From assembly GCF_000964085.1 (NCBI RefSeq), contig NZ_JZRB01000062.1, positions 1 to 37,229 of the forward strand: a stretch of 37,229 bases of DNA, in the 5' to 3' direction. Below, piece by piece: positions 27,009 through 35,834 of the stretch. This DNA is from Luteibacter yeojuensis (lineage in GTDB: Bacteria > Pseudomonadota > Gammaproteobacteria > Xanthomonadales > Rhodanobacteraceae). A model generated the notes under the pieces. That model saw only the letters and a list, made by a program, of their open reading frames with translations. It made no database searches and was not told the DNA's origin. Each line of letters opens with the position of its first letter. Positions within the stretch are counted from its first letter, which is position 1. The translations under genes and the position numbers were made by a program.

Positions 27009-28108
27009 GCGCGGACACGCCCATGCTCAGGAAAAAGAACTCCCCGAAGATCGACGAAGCCGTCCAGCAGGGCGTGAACTTCGAGGTCACGCTTTCGGAC
27101 AACGCTCGCCGCGCCGAAAAGCGCGCGTGGACCGTCGCCATCTGCTCGTGCATCGTGTCGGTGATCCTCGCAGGCGGCTACTTCTACATGCTGCCGCTGA
27201 AGGAAAAAGTCCCCTTCATCGTCCTCGCCGATCCGTACTCCGGCACGGCTTCGGTCGCGCGCCTCACCGATGACCTGGTCAATCGCCAGATCACCAGTAG
27301 CGAAGCGGTGAACCGCAGCAACATCGCGCACTTCATCATTGCCCGCGAGTCGTACGACCTCGCGATCAGCAACCTGCGCGACTGGCCGACGGTGCTCACG
27401 ATGTCGTCGCCCGATGTCGCCCAGCCGTACCTCGACCTGCATGCGGATGGGAACCCCCAGGCCCCCTTCAAGGTGTACGGCAAGGCGCACGCCATCCGCA
27501 TCAAGATCCTCAGCATCGTGCTGAATGGCGTGCCGGGGCAGACGCCCACGGGGGCCACCGTCCGCTTCCAGCGCAGCGTGTACGACAAGAACAACGGTTC
27601 GAGCTATCTGCTCGATAGCAAGATCGCCACCATGGCGTTCTCGTACAAGCCGAACCTGCGCATGGACGACCAGAACCGCATCGAGAACCCGCTGGGCTTC
27701 CAGGTCTCGAGCTACCGCGTCGATAACGATTACGGTAATGCGCCCCCGCCGGAGGTGCCGGTCACCGCACCGGCTGGCGCAGCTGGCCAGCCGGCCCCCG
27801 TGGGTGCCGCACAGGCAGCGGATGCGCCCGGCCCCACCGCTGCCGGGCAGCCGGCCTACGGCGCCCCGGGTGCCGTGCCGCCGGCCCAGCCGCAAACGCA
27901 GCCGGGTGTGTCGCAGTACCCGCCGCCAGGGGCAGGCGCCGCACCGATTCCGCTCGCCCCGGCCAATGGCATCCCGCCATCCACCATCCCGACCGAAGCC
28001 ACGTACCCTGCCCAGCCGCCTGCGGCCGGTGCGGGCGCGGCAAGGCAGCCCGCCGCTGCCGCGGCATCTCCCGCGAACCGAAGCGCCGCCAATGGAGGGC
28101 GCCGTTGA
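27005..28108 (+). CDS. virB8: VirB8 inner-membrane T4SS protein with Pro/Ala tail
   Basis: A bitopic inner-membrane assembly factor. A cytoplasmic N-terminus (to about 40), one membrane helix (about 41-62, AICSCIVSVILAGGYFYM) and the NTF2-like periplasmic domain (about 70-242), with SNIAHFIIARESYD and the YKPNLRMDDQNRIENPLGF end, are typical. Residues 246-367 add a low-complexity Pro/Ala/Gln/Gly tail of about 120 residues beyond the ~230-residue family norm, presumably periplasmic and disordered. The start is GTG at 27005 overlapping the virB7 stop; ATG 27023 is an alternative. Confidence 0.9.
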   Translation: MSADTPMLRKKNSPKIDEAVQQGVNFEVTLSDNARRAEKRAWTVAICSCIVSVILAGGYFYMLPLKEKVPFIVLADPYSGTASVARLTDDLVNRQITSSEAVNRSNIAHFIIARESYDLAISNLRDWPTVLTMSSPDVAQPYLDLHADGNPQAPFKVYGKAHAIRIKILSIVLNGVPGQTPTGATVRFQRSVYDKNNGSSYLLDSKIATMAFSYKPNLRMDDQNRIENPLGFQVSSYRVDNDYGNAPPPEVPVTAPAGAAGQPAPVGAAQAADAPGPTAAGQPAYGAPGAVPPAQPQTQPGVSQYPPPGAGAAPIPLAPANGIPPSTIPTEATYPAQPPAAGAGAARQPAAAAASPANRSAANGGRR

Positions 28109-28920
28109 TGAACCACTCCAGCAAGCTGAGCCTGGCCTGCTCGCTCGGCCTCGCCCTCGCCGTGGCGTTCCCCGCCGCGCGTGCAGAGACGCCGGCCGAA
28201 GCCGTCCCTTCACCTTCGCTCACGTCCAACCCGGCCGTGCAGTCCTACGAGTTCCAGCCCGATCGCATCTTCACGATCCGCACCGGCCTGGGCATCACCA
28301 CGCAGATCGAACTCAGCCCGAACGAGAAGATCCTGGATTACAGCACGGGCTTCAGCGCCGGCTGGGACCTCACGCGTCGTGACAACGTGTTCTACGTCAA
28401 GCCGAAAAACGTTGACGTGGATACGAACATGATGATCCGTACCGCCACGCACTCCTACATCTTCGAGTTGAAGGTCGTCGCCACCGACTGGAAGACGCTG
28501 GACCAGGCACGTCGCGCGGGCGTCCAGTACAAGGTGGTGTTCACCTACCCCTCCGATACGAGCTTCATGGCCGAATCGAAGAAGGTGGAAGAAGCGCCCA
28601 TGCTCGATACCGAGCTGGTAAAAGGCCGCGACTACAACTTCGATTACGACTTTTCGAAAACGCGCCGCACCGCCAAATGGCTCGTGCCCGTCAATGTCTA
28701 CGACGACGGCCGCTTCACCTACATCAAGATGCCGGACCTCAAGCAGTTCCCGACGGGTAACTTCCCGACGGTCTACATGCGCGAAAAGGAACACGGAGAC
28801 GACTCGGTGGTGAACACGACCGTGGAAGGCAACACCATCGTTGTCCACGGCACGTACCCCTACCTGGTTATTCGTCACGACGACAACGTCGTGGGTCTGC
28901 GAAGGAACACCAAGAAGTGA
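28108..28920 (+). CDS. virB9: VirB9 outer-membrane core component
   Basis: Forms with VirB7 and VirB10 the T4SS outer-membrane core complex. It has 270 residues with a Sec signal peptide (cleavage after ARA, residue 26). The N-terminal domain runs over about 45-150 (YEFQPDRIFTIRTGLGITTQ) and the C-terminal VirB7-binding beta domain over about 170-270, with YNFDYDFSKTRRTAKWLVPV and VYDDGRFTYIKMPD (family signatures). The ATG shares one base with the virB8 stop. Confidence 0.92.
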   Translation: MNHSSKLSLACSLGLALAVAFPAARAETPAEAVPSPSLTSNPAVQSYEFQPDRIFTIRTGLGITTQIELSPNEKILDYSTGFSAGWDLTRRDNVFYVKPKNVDVDTNMMIRTATHSYIFELKVVATDWKTLDQARRAGVQYKVVFTYPSDTSFMAESKKVEEAPMLDTELVKGRDYNFDYDFSKTRRTAKWLVPVNVYDDGRFTYIKMPDLKQFPTGNFPTVYMREKEHGDDSVVNTTVEGNTIVVHGTYPYLVIRHDDNVVGLRRNTKK

Positions 28921-30218
28921 GCCCGAACACGCCTTACACCCCGGACGACGAGTCCAACCGCGGCCATGCGCCGAACGAGAACCGTGGCGACCAGCGCGAT
29001 CCGCTGGCCGGCAACCCGTACTCGAACCAGCAGCGCCAGGCCCCGCCGCCGGACCTCGACAGCGCCGCGCCGCAGCTCACCTCCAACGACCTGCGACGCA
29101 TGAACCGCAGTGCGCTCGGCCTGCTGGCCGGCATCGTGCTGCTGCTCGTGGTCGTGGCGTTCTGGCTCTTCAGCAGCAGCGGCAACAACAGCACGCCGGT
29201 GGCCAAGCCCAAGGAAGAGACAGTGACGGTGCCCGATGCGCCGAACGTCACGCCGCAGCCGCAGCCGCCGCAAGCCCAGCCGATCCAGCTGGCACCCGCG
29301 CTACCGCCGCAGGAAGCGCGGCCGGAACTGCCGCCGATGCCGCCGCCGCAGGCGGCCCCGGGCCCGCACATCCCCACCCTGCTCGAGCGTCGCATCGCCG
29401 CCGCCAACAACGGCGCCGGTATCCAGGCCGTGGGCGACAGCGGCCAGGCCCAGCTCGCCCCCAACGCCCCGCCTGGCGGTGGCATGGGCGGCATGGGTGG
29501 CCCCATGGGCGGTATGGCCAGCGTGCCCGGCATGCCCGGCCAGCCCTACCGCAACGCGTATAGCGCCAGCGACAACATCGCCTACAACGGCAAGGATCTA
29601 CCGGACGTCTCCAGCGCCTCGCCGCTGCAGCACCCGGATACCCTGATGCTGCGTGGCACGTTCATCCGCTGCGTGCTTGAGACGCGCATCATCACCGACA
29701 TGCCGGGCTTCACGTCCTGCGTGGTGACCGAGCCCGTGTATTCGTTCACCGGCAAGCGCCTGCTGCTGCCGAAGGGCTCGAAGGTGCTGGGCAAATACGA
29801 GATGGAGCCGAGCGGCCCGCGCGTTGCCGTCATCTGGGACCGCATCGTTACCCCCACTGGCATCGACGTGAACATGGCCAGCCCCGGCGTCGATACGCTG
29901 GGCGCCGCCGGCCACCCCGGCATGTACAACGCCCACTGGGGCAGCCGAATCGGCGCGGCCCTGCTGATCAGCCTGCTCAGCGATGCGTTCAAGTACGAGG
30001 CTGCCAAGAACGGGCCGCGCCAGACCGAGATCAGCAATGGCGTCGTGACGCAGAGCCCGTTCGAGAGCAACACGGCCGAAACGATCCAGCAGCTGGCCAA
30101 CCAGGCGGTCCGCCGCCAGGCCAACCGCCCGGCCACCGTCACGATCAACCAGGGCACTGTCCTCGCCATCTACGTGGCCAAGGACGTCGACTTCGCTGGC
30201 GTCGTGGCACGGTACTGA
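28917..30218 (+). CDS. virB10: VirB10 energy-sensing core component
   Basis: Spans both membranes and signals ATP use to the outer-membrane channel. The 433 residues show a cytoplasmic Pro/Asn-rich N-terminus, one membrane helix (about 67-86, LGLLAGIVLLLVVVAFWLF), a Pro-rich periplasmic arm, LLERRIAA, and a Gly/Met-rich run (GGGMGGMGGPMGGM) near 186-200. The C-terminal beta-barrel domain follows with LMLRGTFIRCVLETRI, GSKVLGKYEME and the outer-membrane helix region IGAALLISLLSDAF. The start is GTG at 28917, overlapping the virB9 stop (GTGA). Confidence 0.92.
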   Translation: MSPNTPYTPDDESNRGHAPNENRGDQRDPLAGNPYSNQQRQAPPPDLDSAAPQLTSNDLRRMNRSALGLLAGIVLLLVVVAFWLFSSSGNNSTPVAKPKEETVTVPDAPNVTPQPQPPQAQPIQLAPALPPQEARPELPPMPPPQAAPGPHIPTLLERRIAAANNGAGIQAVGDSGQAQLAPNAPPGGGMGGMGGPMGGMASVPGMPGQPYRNAYSASDNIAYNGKDLPDVSSASPLQHPDTLMLRGTFIRCVLETRIITDMPGFTSCVVTEPVYSFTGKRLLLPKGSKVLGKYEMEPSGPRVAVIWDRIVTPTGIDVNMASPGVDTLGAAGHPGMYNAHWGSRIGAALLISLLSDAFKYEAAKNGPRQTEISNGVVTQSPFESNTAETIQQLANQAVRRQANRPATVTINQGTVLAIYVAKDVDFAGVVARY

Positions 30219-30225
30219 GGCACGC

Positions 30226-31263
30226 ATGGAAAGCGCACTGGCCGCCGTCGGCAACGACTTCCTCGACTACCAGTACGAAGTGCTGGGGGTGAAGGATTTC
30301 CTTGCCGAGCCGGACGTCACCGAAATCTGCATCAACCGCCCCGGCGAGCTCTACCTCGAGCGCCGTGGCGGCTGGCAGCGGGTGGAAGTGCCCTCGCTCA
30401 CCTTCGAGCGGGCGCGCCAGTTCTGCACGGCCGTGGTCAACGAAAGCAACACGGGCCAGCGCATCACCGATCTCGACCCCGTAGTGTCGCTCACCTTCCC
30501 GACCGGGCAGCGTGCGCAGTTCGTCATCCCGCCCGCCTGTGAGGCCGGCCGGGTGTCGATCACCATCCGCCTCCCCTCGAAGCAGACACGAACGCTCGCC
30601 CAGTACAGCGACGATGGCTTCTTCGACGAGATCCTGGAGGGTGCCAACAGCATCAGCCAGGCCGACAAGGAACTGCTGGAACTACGCGCCGAGCGCCGCT
30701 ACGCGGATTTTTTCCGCCACGCCGTGCTCAACAAGAAGAACATCGTCGTGGCCGGCGCCACCGGCAGCGGCAAGACCACGTTCATGAAATCGCTGGTGCA
30801 TCACATCCCGGCGGATGAACGCCTGGTCACCATCGAGGATGCCCGCGAGCTGTTCATCGACCAGCCCAATGTCGTGCACCTGCTCTATTCCAAGGGCGGC
30901 CAGAGCGCCGCCAACGTCACCGCCAAGAGCTGCATGGAGGCCTGCCTGCGCATGAAGCCGGACAGGATCATCCTGGCCGAGCTGCGCGGTGACGAATCGT
31001 TCTACTTCATCCGTAATTGCGCCTCCGGCCACCCGGGTTCGATCACAAGCTGCCATGCCGGCAGCGTGGAGCAGACCTGGGACCAGCTGGCGCTGATGGT
31101 GAAGGCCTCGACGGAAGGCGCGGGGCTCGAGTTCAGCACGATCAAACGGCTCCTGATGCTCACCATCGACATCGTGGTGCACATCAAGGCGCATGCGGGC
31201 CGGCGCTACATCACCGGTATCGATTTCAACCCGGCTCGCGCGTTGGGCGCGGACGGGGGGTAA
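30226..31263 (+). CDS. virB11: VirB11 traffic ATPase
   Basis: A hexameric cytoplasmic ATPase of the PilT/GspE superfamily that drives pilus assembly and substrate transfer. The 345 residues have an N-terminal domain (to about 150), Walker A GATGSGKTT (177-185), an Asp box (TIEDARELF), Walker B RIILAELRG and a His box (GHPGSITSCHAGS). The ATG lies 7 bases after the virB10 stop. Confidence 0.94.
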   Translation: MESALAAVGNDFLDYQYEVLGVKDFLAEPDVTEICINRPGELYLERRGGWQRVEVPSLTFERARQFCTAVVNESNTGQRITDLDPVVSLTFPTGQRAQFVIPPACEAGRVSITIRLPSKQTRTLAQYSDDGFFDEILEGANSISQADKELLELRAERRYADFFRHAVLNKKNIVVAGATGSGKTTFMKSLVHHIPADERLVTIEDARELFIDQPNVVHLLYSKGGQSAANVTAKSCMEACLRMKPDRIILAELRGDESFYFIRNCASGHPGSITSCHAGSVEQTWDQLALMVKASTEGAGLEFSTIKRLLMLTIDIVVHIKAHAGRRYITGIDFNPARALGADGG

Positions 31264-31301
31264 CACTCCAGAACATCGGTCATGAGACAGGAGCTGTAAA
31301 G

Positions 31302-32399
31302 GTGCTACCAGGACTTGAAATGATGGGTTGCCAGAACCTTGCCGTGCCGGCCGAGGTGATGCAGCACGTCGTCAACGTCGAATCCAGCCGCAACCCCTAC
31401 GCCATCGGCGTGGTGGGTGGCCAGCTCGTGCGCCAGCCGCAGAACCTCGGCGAAGCCGTGGCCACGGTGCAGATGCTCGAACAAAAAGGCTACAACTACT
31501 CGCTTGGCGTCGCGCAGGTGAACCGCTCGAACCTCGGCAAGTACGGCCTCGACAGCTACGAAAAGGCCTTTGACGTGTGCCCGAACCTCCGCGCCGGGTC
31601 GCGCATCCTCGCGCAGTGCTATGCCAGCGCGAGCAAGGACTGGGGCAAGGCATTCAGCTGCTACTACTCGGGCAACTTCACCACCGGCTACCGCGACGGC
31701 TACGTGCAGCGCATCTACGAATCCATCGCGAAGAGCAGCCTGGCCGGCGCCACGGCCATCCCATTGCAGCGCGCGACCGCCACCCCCGTGCGCGTGGTCA
31801 GCGTGGGCAAGGGCGTCACGGGCGTGACTACCGACAGCCCGGCGTACCGCGTCGCCATGCGCAGCGTGCTGGATGCAGCGGCCTCTGCCTTCGTTTCGCC
31901 AGCCATGGCGTCCGAAGCACCGCCGCAGGCCGCCTCGCCGCAGGATCTGCCGAACGTACCCGGGAGCATCCCGGGGAATCTGCCCAACGGTTACGGCAAT
32001 GGCTACGGCAACCCAGTACTCGACGAGGGCCCGCCGCCCCCGCCCGGCCGCATCCCGACCGACCCGGCCACCGCCGCGATGATGCGCCAGGTGGGCCCAC
32101 GGCTACCCCAGGGCAACAGTAATCCGCAGCCGGGCCGGATCGTGACCGATCCGGGTACCGCCGCCGTGATGTCGCAGATCGGCGTCTCGGCCAACCCGAA
32201 CGGCAGCTCGCCTGCGCAGCAGGACAACAGCGTGTTCGAGCCGCAGGTACGTGGCCCGAACGACCCGCCGCAAGCCGCGCCTATGCAGGCCGTGCCCATG
32301 CAGGGGCAGCCCATGCAGGCGCCGACGGCGCCGCAGATGCCGGCGCGCGACCCTGCCGACACACGCAACGGAGGTGGCGATGGCGCCTTCGTCTTCTGA
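31302..32399 (+). CDS. virB1: VirB1 lytic transglycosylase with long Pro-rich tail
   Basis: Opens peptidoglycan for T4SS assembly. Residues about 12-150 form an SLT-type domain with the catalytic Glu27 in VVNVESSRNPYAIGVVGG and the SLGVAQVN and CYYSGNFTTGY motifs. The start is GTG at 31302 with AGGAG 8 bases upstream; from there the protein begins MLPGLEMMGCQN and has no recognisable signal peptide. The C-terminal half (about 205-365) is Pro/Gln/Met-rich and contains a duplicated 18-residue motif at 248-265 and 277-294 (PGRIPTDPATAAMMRQVG and PGRIVTDPGTAAVMSQIG). The order virB11-virB1 is that of Xanthomonas. Confidence 0.88.
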   Translation: MLPGLEMMGCQNLAVPAEVMQHVVNVESSRNPYAIGVVGGQLVRQPQNLGEAVATVQMLEQKGYNYSLGVAQVNRSNLGKYGLDSYEKAFDVCPNLRAGSRILAQCYASASKDWGKAFSCYYSGNFTTGYRDGYVQRIYESIAKSSLAGATAIPLQRATATPVRVVSVGKGVTGVTTDSPAYRVAMRSVLDAAASAFVSPAMASEAPPQAASPQDLPNVPGSIPGNLPNGYGNGYGNPVLDEGPPPPPGRIPTDPATAAMMRQVGPRLPQGNSNPQPGRIVTDPGTAAVMSQIGVSANPNGSSPAQQDNSVFEPQVRGPNDPPQAAPMQAVPMQGQPMQAPTAPQMPARDPADTRNGGGDGAFVF

Positions 32400-32443
32400 G
32401 CGCACGCGGTGCGCACGTTTTCGCATATCGGGCAGTGCTGCCC
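32400..32443 (+). promoter_or_regulatory. stem-loop pair between virB1 and virB2
   Basis: GCGCAC-GCG-GTGCGC (32400-32414) and GGGCAG-TG-CTGCCC (32430-32443) are perfect stems directly after the virB1 stop. The first is followed by ACGTTTTCG, the second has no T run. They occupy the largest intergenic gap of the operon (130 bases) in front of the pilin gene. They may act as a weak terminator or as an mRNA processing and stability element. Confidence 0.5.
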
Positions 32444-32529
32444 GCCATGCAGGCCTTCGGGCCAACCCTAGCCCGGTGGCACCCGACCACCGGAAAACCA
32501 AGACCACCCCAGTAGAAAGGAAACACGAG

Positions 32530-32961
32530 ATGGCCCTGCCTGCCCTGTCCAAGGTTATCGCCAAGAGCAAGAACCCGGTGAAGAACGCCGTCGGCCTCGC
32601 CGCCCTGTTCACCGCCCTCCTGATCCCGAGCCTCGCCTTTGCGCAGATCGGCGACACGGGCACCAAGGTGTGCGGCTTCTTCCAGAACATCAACTCGCTG
32701 CTCAACGCCGCGTCCATCGTGGTGGTGACCATCGCCGTCATTTTCTCCGGCTACCAGATCGCGTTCGCCCACAAGCGCATCGCCGACGTGGCCCCTGCCC
32801 TCATCGGCGGCGTACTCATCGGCGCCGCCGCCCAGGTGGCCAAGATGGTCGTCGGCGGCAACGGTGGCGGCAACGGCGCCACCGCATGCACCTCCAGCAG
32901 CGGTGGCTTCCTGATGGACGCCATCAACACCGCCGTGCACCTGCTGCAGATCCATGCATAA
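32530..32961 (+). CDS. virB2: VirB2 major pilin
   Basis: The pilus subunit. The 143-residue precursor has a long basic-hydrophobic signal peptide cleaved after AFA (residue 38), leaving about 105 residues. Two hydrophobic helices (ASIVVVTIAVIFSGYQIAFA and PALIGGVLIGAAAQVAKMVV) flank a basic loop HKRIAD, the standard VirB2 hairpin. The mature C-terminus is longer than usual, with a Gly/Asn stretch (GGNGGGNGATACTSSSGGF) and a Cys that could pair with Cys48. A good ribosome site (AAAGGAAA) lies upstream. It overlaps virB3 by 8 bases. Confidence 0.9.
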   Translation: MALPALSKVIAKSKNPVKNAVGLAALFTALLIPSLAFAQIGDTGTKVCGFFQNINSLLNAASIVVVTIAVIFSGYQIAFAHKRIADVAPALIGGVLIGAAAQVAKMVVGGNGGGNGATACTSSSGGFLMDAINTAVHLLQIHA

Positions 32962-33265
32962 GAACCCGCTGTTCCGGGGCTGCACCCGCCCGCCCATGTT
33001 CATGGGCGTGCCCTACGTGCCGTTTTTCATGGGCACGGGCACGGGGCTGCTCCTGGCGATGTACTTCAACTTCTGGTACCTGCTGCTCATTCCCTGCGTG
33101 GTCTTCGTGATGCGCCAGATGGCGCGCCGCGACGAGATGATCTTCCGGCTGCTTGGCCTGCGCCTGCAGTTCAAGACCCGTGTAAGGAACGTGCCGCAGC
33201 ATGACGGGATGTGGGTATTCACGCCGAACAGCTACCGCGATCCATCGAAGGACAAGCGAAAGTAA
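32954..33265 (+). CDS. virB3: VirB3 inner-membrane T4SS protein
   Basis: A small inner-membrane protein that associates with VirB4 and the inner-membrane complex. The 103 residues show the family start KNPLFRGCTRPPMFMGVPY, two close membrane segments (about 17-50) and RRDEMIFRLLGLRLQFKTR. The ATG lies within the last codons of virB2. Confidence 0.9.
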   Translation: MHKNPLFRGCTRPPMFMGVPYVPFFMGTGTGLLLAMYFNFWYLLLIPCVVFVMRQMARRDEMIFRLLGLRLQFKTRVRNVPQHDGMWVFTPNSYRDPSKDKRK

Positions 33266-33277
33266 GTAAGGACAGGC

Positions 33278-33303
33278 GCCCCGGCGTGCACGCACGCCGG
33301 GGC
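33278..33303 (+). promoter_or_regulatory. perfect 11-base stem-loop between virB3 and virB4
   Basis: GCCCCGGCGTG (33278-33288) and CACGCCGGGGC (33293-33303) form an uninterrupted GC-rich stem with a CACG loop. It ends 19 bases before the virB4 ATG and has no following T run. Such a stem would block 3' exonucleases and could protect the upstream virB2-virB3 message. Confidence 0.65.
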
Positions 33304-33322
33304 CTCTACAGCTCCAACGGCC

Positions 33323-35797
33323 ATGACCACCATGTTCACACCCGACGCGCCCATCTCCACGCACATCACGCTCTCCGCCCACGTCTCGCCTTCGGTGGTG
33401 AAGACGACGGGTGGCGACTTCCTGCTGACCTGGCGCCTCAGCGGGCTGCCGTTCGTCGGCCGCGAAGAGTGGGAACTGGAACACCGCCACAATTCCTTCA
33501 ACCGCATGCTGCAGACGCTGCGTGCGCCCGATTACACCAACGTGGCGTTCTGGGTGCATGACATCCGCCGCCGCCGCGGCATCCGCGACAAGTCGAAATT
33601 CGGCCAGGCCTTCAACCAAGACCTCTCCAACGCCTACTTCGATGCGCTGACCTCGCAGAAGCTCATGCAAAACGAGCTTTACCTGACGATGATGTACCGC
33701 CCGATCGTCCACGGTAAGCGCTTCGCGGAGAAATCCTCCGACGTGCAGCGCCTCGAGGCCGAGCAGGCCCAGGCCATCGCCACCGTGCTCGAACTCGCAG
33801 GCAACATTGAGGCCGTGCTCAAGGACTACGCCCCTACCCGCCTCGGCATGTACGAGGCGCCCAACGGCATCGTGTTCTCCGAAGTGCTGGAGCTCTTCGG
33901 CTACATCCTCAATCGAGTGGACGAGCCGGTGCCCGTGCTGAAGGCACCTATCTACGATTACCTGCCCGTGAGCCGCCAGCGTTTCTCGGCCAAGACCGGC
34001 GATTTCGTCTTAACCGCGCCCGATGGCAAGAACCACTTCGGCGCCATCCTCAACCTCAAGGAATATGTGGACGGCACCTATCCCGGCATCCTCAACGGGC
34101 TGAAGTTCCTCGATTTCGAATACGTCGTGACCCATTCGTTCACGCCCATGGGCCGCCAGGATGCCCTGCGCGCGCTGGAGCGCACCAAGGGCATGATGGT
34201 GTCGTCCGGCGACAAGGCCGTAAGCCAGATCATCGAGCTGGACCACGCGATGGACCAGCTGGCCTCCGGCAATTTCGTGCTGGGCGAGTACCATTTCACG
34301 ATCGCCGTGTTCGCGCCGAGCCAGGAGGCCCTGTCGCACCAGATCGCCTCCACGCGCGCCGAACTCTCCAACGCCGGCTTCGTAACCGTCAAGGAAGACC
34401 TCGCCGTCACGGCCGCCTTCTATGCCCAGTTCCCGGGTAACTGGAAGTACCGCACGCGCCTGGCCAACGTCAGCTCGCTGAACTTCCTGGGGCTATCGCC
34501 CCTGCACAACTTCGCCACGGGCAAGAAGGAAAACAACCCGTGGGGCGCCTGCGTCACCACGCTGCAGACCACCAACGGCCAGCCGTACTACTTCAACTTC
34601 CACGCCACCCACCCCGCCGAAAACTCGCTGGGTGAAAAGGCCATCGCCAACACCATGGTGATCGGTAAGTCGGGTACCGGTAAGACCGCGCTCATCAACT
34701 TCCTGCTGAGCCAGGTGCAGAAGCTCGACCCGGCGCCGACCATCTTCTTCTTCGACAAGGATCGCGGCGCCGAGATTTTCGTGCGTGCGTGCGGCGGCAA
34801 TTACCTCGCCCTGGAGAACGGCAAGCCCACCGGCTTCAACCCGTTCCATTGCGAGCGCAACGAAGAAAACGTGCAGTTCCTGGCCGATCTCATCAAGGTG
34901 CTCGCGGGCAAGAGCGTGTACAGCTCACGGGAGGAGGAAGACATCTTCCGCGCCGTCGACAACATGCTCGACACGCCGATGCACCTGCGCAACATGACGA
35001 ACTTCCAGAAGAGCCTGCCGAACCTGGGCGATGACGGCCTCTTCGTGCGCATGCGCAAATGGACCGCCGGCAACTCACTGGGGTGGGTATTCGACAACCC
35101 ACACGACACGGTGGACCTGACGAAGGCCAATATCATCGGCTTTGACTACACGGACATCATCGATAACCCCGAAGTGCGCGTGCCGGTCATCAACTACCTG
35201 CTGCACCGCCTCGAGGCCCTGATCGACGGCCGCCGCCTCATCTACGTGATGGACGAGTTCTGGAAGATCCTCGACGGCAAGGGTGGCCTCAAGGAATTCG
35301 CCAAGAACAAGCAGAAGACCATTCGTAAGCAGAACGGCATGGGCATCTTCGCCACCCAGAGCCCGGAAGATGCCCTGGCCAGCGATATCGCCTCCGCGCT
35401 CATCGAGCAGACGGCCACCATGGTGCTGCTGCCGAACCCGAACGCGAGCCGCGAGGATTACGTCGATGGCCTGAAGCTCACCGAAGCCGAATACCAGGTG
35501 GTGGTGAGCCTCGACGAGCGCTCGCGCTGCTTCCTCGTGAAGCAGGGCCATGCCTCTGCGGTGTGCCAGCTCAACCTGCGTGGCATGGACGATGCCCTCG
35601 CGGTCATCTCCGCCTCCACGGACAACATCGAGATCATGCACGAGGTATTGCAGGTACGTGCCGAGGCCGAAGGCGTTTCGCCGAACGACCTGCGCCCTGA
35701 GCAGTGGCTGCAGATGTTCTACGACAACCGGAAGGGAAGCGGAAAAGGAAATCCGTCGCCCCGCCCCACCCCTAATTCGTCCCGACGTGCCGCCTGA
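33323..35797 (+). CDS. virB4: VirB4 T4SS ATPase
   Basis: The largest and most conserved T4SS ATPase, at the inner membrane. The 824 residues show the CagE/TrbE/VirB N-terminal domain (about 1-420) and the RecA-like C-terminal domain with Walker A GKSGTGKT (448-455), FFFDKDRGAEIFVRA, Walker B LIYVMDEFWKIL and ATQSPEDAL. No Shine-Dalgarno sequence is visible before the ATG (CTCCAACGGCC), so expression may depend on the upstream stem-loop or on re-initiation. The C-terminus is Pro/Ser/Arg-rich. Confidence 0.95.
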   Translation: MTTMFTPDAPISTHITLSAHVSPSVVKTTGGDFLLTWRLSGLPFVGREEWELEHRHNSFNRMLQTLRAPDYTNVAFWVHDIRRRRGIRDKSKFGQAFNQDLSNAYFDALTSQKLMQNELYLTMMYRPIVHGKRFAEKSSDVQRLEAEQAQAIATVLELAGNIEAVLKDYAPTRLGMYEAPNGIVFSEVLELFGYILNRVDEPVPVLKAPIYDYLPVSRQRFSAKTGDFVLTAPDGKNHFGAILNLKEYVDGTYPGILNGLKFLDFEYVVTHSFTPMGRQDALRALERTKGMMVSSGDKAVSQIIELDHAMDQLASGNFVLGEYHFTIAVFAPSQEALSHQIASTRAELSNAGFVTVKEDLAVTAAFYAQFPGNWKYRTRLANVSSLNFLGLSPLHNFATGKKENNPWGACVTTLQTTNGQPYYFNFHATHPAENSLGEKAIANTMVIGKSGTGKTALINFLLSQVQKLDPAPTIFFFDKDRGAEIFVRACGGNYLALENGKPTGFNPFHCERNEENVQFLADLIKVLAGKSVYSSREEEDIFRAVDNMLDTPMHLRNMTNFQKSLPNLGDDGLFVRMRKWTAGNSLGWVFDNPHDTVDLTKANIIGFDYTDIIDNPEVRVPVINYLLHRLEALIDGRRLIYVMDEFWKILDGKGGLKEFAKNKQKTIRKQNGMGIFATQSPEDALASDIASALIEQTATMVLLPNPNASREDYVDGLKLTEAEYQVVVSLDERSRCFLVKQGHASAVCQLNLRGMDDALAVISASTDNIEIMHEVLQVRAEAEGVSPNDLRPEQWLQMFYDNRKGSGKGNPSPRPTPNSSRRAA

Positions 35798-35834
35798 TCG
35801 CCAGCCCCATGGCCCTTCGCATCGGATAAGTAAC

